8,578 bases of DNA from Actinomycetes bacterium (GTDB lineage Bacteria; Actinomycetota; Actinomycetes; S36-B12; UBA10799): contig JAKOZM010000444.1 in the NCBI GenBank assembly GCA_029779995.1, positions 1 to 8,578 on the forward strand. The letters are read 5' to 3'. This document shows, piece by piece, positions 6,644 through 8,578 of this stretch. Position 1 is the first letter of the stretch. The number at the start of each line of letters is the position of its first letter. Both the position numbers and the translations under genes were made by a program. The notes beneath the pieces were generated by a model. That model worked only from the letters and a program-made list of their open reading frames with translations, had not been told where the DNA came from and ran no database searches.

Positions 6644-7729
6644 GTGTACATCATCGACTGGGTCCGCACCCCGCGCGGCAGGTCCCCGCTCACTCCCCTG
6701 GACATGGTCACCGGCTTGCAGGGGGCGCTGGTCGAGCGCGGTCTGGACTCCGGTCACGTGGAGGATCTTGTCCTGGGTGTGGCCTCGCAAGTGGGTGAGC
6801 AGGGAGCGAACGTGGCGCGGACCGCAAACCTGCGCAGCGGGTGGCAGACACCGGGGGTGACCCTGAACCGGTTCTGCGCCTCAGGCATCGATGCTGTCGC
6901 AACGACGGCGGCCCGCATCCGTGCCGGTGACCTCACCCTCGCGGTGGCCGGAGGCGTCGAGAGTGTCAGCCACGTGCCCATCTTCAGCGACGAAGGTCCA
7001 CTGTGGCGCGAGCCCTATAGCGTGCACATGGGAATCGCCGCTGATCTCAATGCCACGCTCGAGGGTTTCTCCCGCGAAGAGTTGGACGCATACGCGGTCG
7101 AGACACACACCAAGGCCGCGGCCGCCTGGCGTGACGGCCGCTTCGACCGCAGCGTTGTGCCGATCGGACTGACCCGCGATGAATTCATCCGCGAAGTGAC
7201 GCCCGAGCGGCTGGCAACCCTGCCGCCGGTGTTCGCCGACCGGCCCGCCGAGGATGCGATCGTAATGCAGCGCTACGGGGCGATCGAGCACTTTCACACC
7301 GTCGGCACATCACCGCAGATGGCCGACGGTGCGGCCCTCATGGTGCTCGGTTCTCAGGACGGCCGCGCTCGCATCATCGCCTCCGCGGTGGCCACCTGCG
7401 ACCCGGTACTGATGCTCACCGCCGGCCAGACAGCGATGGAGCAGGCCATCGCCCGAGCGGGCTTGCGACCAGCCGACATCGACGTGTTCGAGTTCGCCGA
7501 AGCCTTCTCCGCGTTGTGTCTGCGGTTCCGCCGCGCCCTCGACGCGGGACCCGACCGGATGAACCCCAACGGCGGGACCATGGCGATGGGGCATGCCTTC
7601 GGCGCGACCGGCACGATCATGGTCGGTCAGTGCCTGGATGAGCTGGAGGATCGCGATGGCCGGTACGGGGTGGCCGGGGTCAGTGGAGCGGCGGGGCTCG
7701 GCGTGGCGGTGGTCATCGAACGGCTGTGA
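6644..7729 (+). CDS. FadA-like thiolase with altered active site
   Basis: Thiolase-family protein of 361 aa, slightly shorter than the usual 380-400. Family features: VYIIDWVRTPRGR at the N-terminus, nucleophile Cys78 in NRFCASGIDAV, AGGVESVSH, the GFSREELDAYAVETH segment, SPQMADGAALMVL, and H317 in MGHAFGATG. Two normal active-site positions differ. The NEAFA asparagine that holds the oxyanion water is Ala285 (FAEAFSAL), and the C-terminal catalytic cysteine of the C-x-G motif aligns with Ser347 (VSGAAGLGVA). Either it works by a modified mechanism, favours one direction, or is not a true thiolase. The GTG at 6644 is chosen by homology; GAGGGG touches it, which is too close for a normal ribosome site, and TTG 6602 is an alternative adding 14 residues. 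It is divergent from the other thiolase, with ribD 28 bases downstream. Confidence 0.9.
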   Translation: MYIIDWVRTPRGRSPLTPLDMVTGLQGALVERGLDSGHVEDLVLGVASQVGEQGANVARTANLRSGWQTPGVTLNRFCASGIDAVATTAARIRAGDLTLAVAGGVESVSHVPIFSDEGPLWREPYSVHMGIAADLNATLEGFSREELDAYAVETHTKAAAAWRDGRFDRSVVPIGLTRDEFIREVTPERLATLPPVFADRPAEDAIVMQRYGAIEHFHTVGTSPQMADGAALMVLGSQDGRARIIASAVATCDPVLMLTAGQTAMEQAIARAGLRPADIDVFEFAEAFSALCLRFRRALDAGPDRMNPNGGTMAMGHAFGATGTIMVGQCLDELEDRDGRYGVAGVSGAAGLGVAVVIERL

Positions 7730-7757
7730 CAGCCGACCTGCCACGATTGGGGACACT

Positions 7758-8578
7758 GTGAACGAAACCGAAGCGATGGCTCTCGCGCTGGAGCTGGCGA
7801 CCACACCCGGCGTGCCGCTGGGCCCCAATCCGCGGGTGGGGTGTGTCCTTCTGCGCGACGGGGAACTGCTCGCACAGGGTTATCACCGCGGAGCGGGCAG
7901 CCCGCACGCGGAAGTGGATGCGCTGGCTCATTGCGCCGACCCAAGGGGCGCCACAGCGGTCGTCACCTTGGAACCGTGTAACCACCACGGACGCACCGGA
8001 CCGTGTTCGTTGGCCCTCATTGACGCCGGAGTGACCCGCGTGGTCTTCGCCCTGGCCGACCCAAACCCGGTGGCCGCCGGGGGGGCCGAGACACTACGGG
8101 CGGCGGGGGTCGACGTTGCGGGCCGGTTGCTGGAGGACAAAGCGCGGGCGGTGAATCGGGCCTGGTTGTTCGGGCTCACGCATGCCCGGCCATGGGTGAC
8201 ATGGAAGTTCGCCGCCAGCCTCGACGGCCGCAGCGCAGCCTCGGATGGCACCAGCGCGTGGATCACTGGGCCAGAAGCCCGCGCGGACGTGCATCGACTG
8301 CGTGGACAGTGTGACGTCATCCTGGTGGGCACCGGCACAGTCGCCGTTGATGACCCTCTGCTCACCGTGCGCGATGGCCGTTCCCACCAGCCGTTACGAG
8401 CCGTCATCGGGCTGCGGACTCTGGATCCGGAGCACAGGGTCTTCAACCATGACGGTGAGACCGTGCTGCTACGCACCCGCGACCCGGCCGAAGCGCTCGC
8501 CGAGCTCTATGCCACGGGCCGGCGGCACGTGTGGCTGGAGGGTGGGCCCACGGTGGCCGCCGCCTTCCTGCGCGCCGG
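7758..8578 (+). CDS. ribD: RibD, riboflavin biosynthesis deaminase/reductase (partial, C-terminus beyond right edge)
   Basis: Cytosolic bifunctional enzyme for the second and third steps of riboflavin synthesis: deamination of the GTP-derived diaminopyrimidine, then NADPH-dependent reduction of its ribose. I translated 273 codons without a stop to the window end. The deaminase domain (about 1-145) has LGPNPRVGCVL, zinc ligand H50 and proton shuttle E52 in HAEVDAL, and zinc ligands C74 and C83 in LEPCNHHGRTGPCS. The reductase domain starts near 147 with VTWKFAASLDGRSA, then SAWITGPEAR, ILVGTGTVAVDDPLLTVR and VWLEGGPTV. GGGG lies 5 bases before the GTG start. It follows the thiolase by 28 bases and may be read through from it. 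That gap is too small for an FMN riboswitch, so any such control would have to sit inside the upstream gene or be absent. Further rib genes would be expected to the right. Confidence 0.96.
   Translation, partial: MNETEAMALALELATTPGVPLGPNPRVGCVLLRDGELLAQGYHRGAGSPHAEVDALAHCADPRGATAVVTLEPCNHHGRTGPCSLALIDAGVTRVVFALADPNPVAAGGAETLRAAGVDVAGRLLEDKARAVNRAWLFGLTHARPWVTWKFAASLDGRSAASDGTSAWITGPEARADVHRLRGQCDVILVGTGTVAVDDPLLTVRDGRSHQPLRAVIGLRTLDPEHRVFNHDGETVLLRTRDPAEALAELYATGRRHVWLEGGPTVAAAFLRA

Noticed and set aside
6557..6790. 78-residue N-terminal extension of the SCP-x-type thiolase
   Set aside because: The extension has no thiolase features, overlaps the start of the divergent gene, and homologues as I remember them begin at the IRGGYQTDF segment.
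7721..7735. Perfect 6-pair stem CGGCTG/CAGCCG with the TGA stop codon as its loop at the end of the FadA-like thiolase
   Set aside because: The stem is short, the 3-base loop is tight, there is no T run, and ribD follows at once on the same strand. It is likely chance in GC-rich DNA.
8074..8085. G-run in ribD as a possible frameshift
   Set aside because: The frame stays open and the RibD motifs before and after the run are in the same frame.

Overview
The window reads as chromosomal DNA of a high-GC actinobacterium. Base composition is strongly GC-rich, several genes start with GTG, and gene overlaps are tight. A diguanylate cyclase carries a DR-rich helical repeat of a kind I associate with actinobacteria, and a 69-residue acidic protein resembles a small actinobacterial family. 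I cannot name the genus. Genes are densely packed and no stretch over 300 bases lacks one. I see no tRNA, rRNA, insertion sequence, integrase, CRISPR array or phage gene.

Layout. Bases 1-575 (minus) hold the N-terminal two thirds or so of a secreted M28-family zinc aminopeptidase that runs off the left edge. It is divergent from a 69-residue hypothetical protein (644-853, plus) and a soluble diguanylate cyclase (913-1770, plus). The cyclase converges on a carotenoid oxygenase. Four minus-strand genes follow, in transcription order: an SCP-x-type thiolase (6556-5405), a cysteine-free ArsR-type repressor (5356-5027), a SulP anion transporter with a STAS domain (5030-3297) and the carotenoid oxygenase (3291-1837). 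ArsR and SulP overlap by the four bases GTGA, and SulP and the oxygenase are 5 bases apart, so these three almost certainly form one operon. Divergent from the SCP-x-type thiolase are a second, FadA-like thiolase (6644-7729, plus) and ribD (7758 to the right edge, plus), which begins riboflavin biosynthesis.

How the genes may work together. The ArsR-SulP-oxygenase block looks like a locally autoregulated unit. A 34-base AT-rich patch with paired direct repeats, just before the repressor start, is the likely operator. Why an anion transporter should be co-expressed with a carotenoid- or stilbene-cleaving oxygenase is not obvious, and this is the most interesting question in the window. The two divergent thiolases point to acyl-CoA metabolism such as beta-oxidation or side-chain degradation. 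The plus-strand one has lost two residues that are normally part of the thiolase active site. The rest (M28 peptidase, diguanylate cyclase, RibD) is ordinary housekeeping or signalling content. I did not find a clearly new defence or mobile system.
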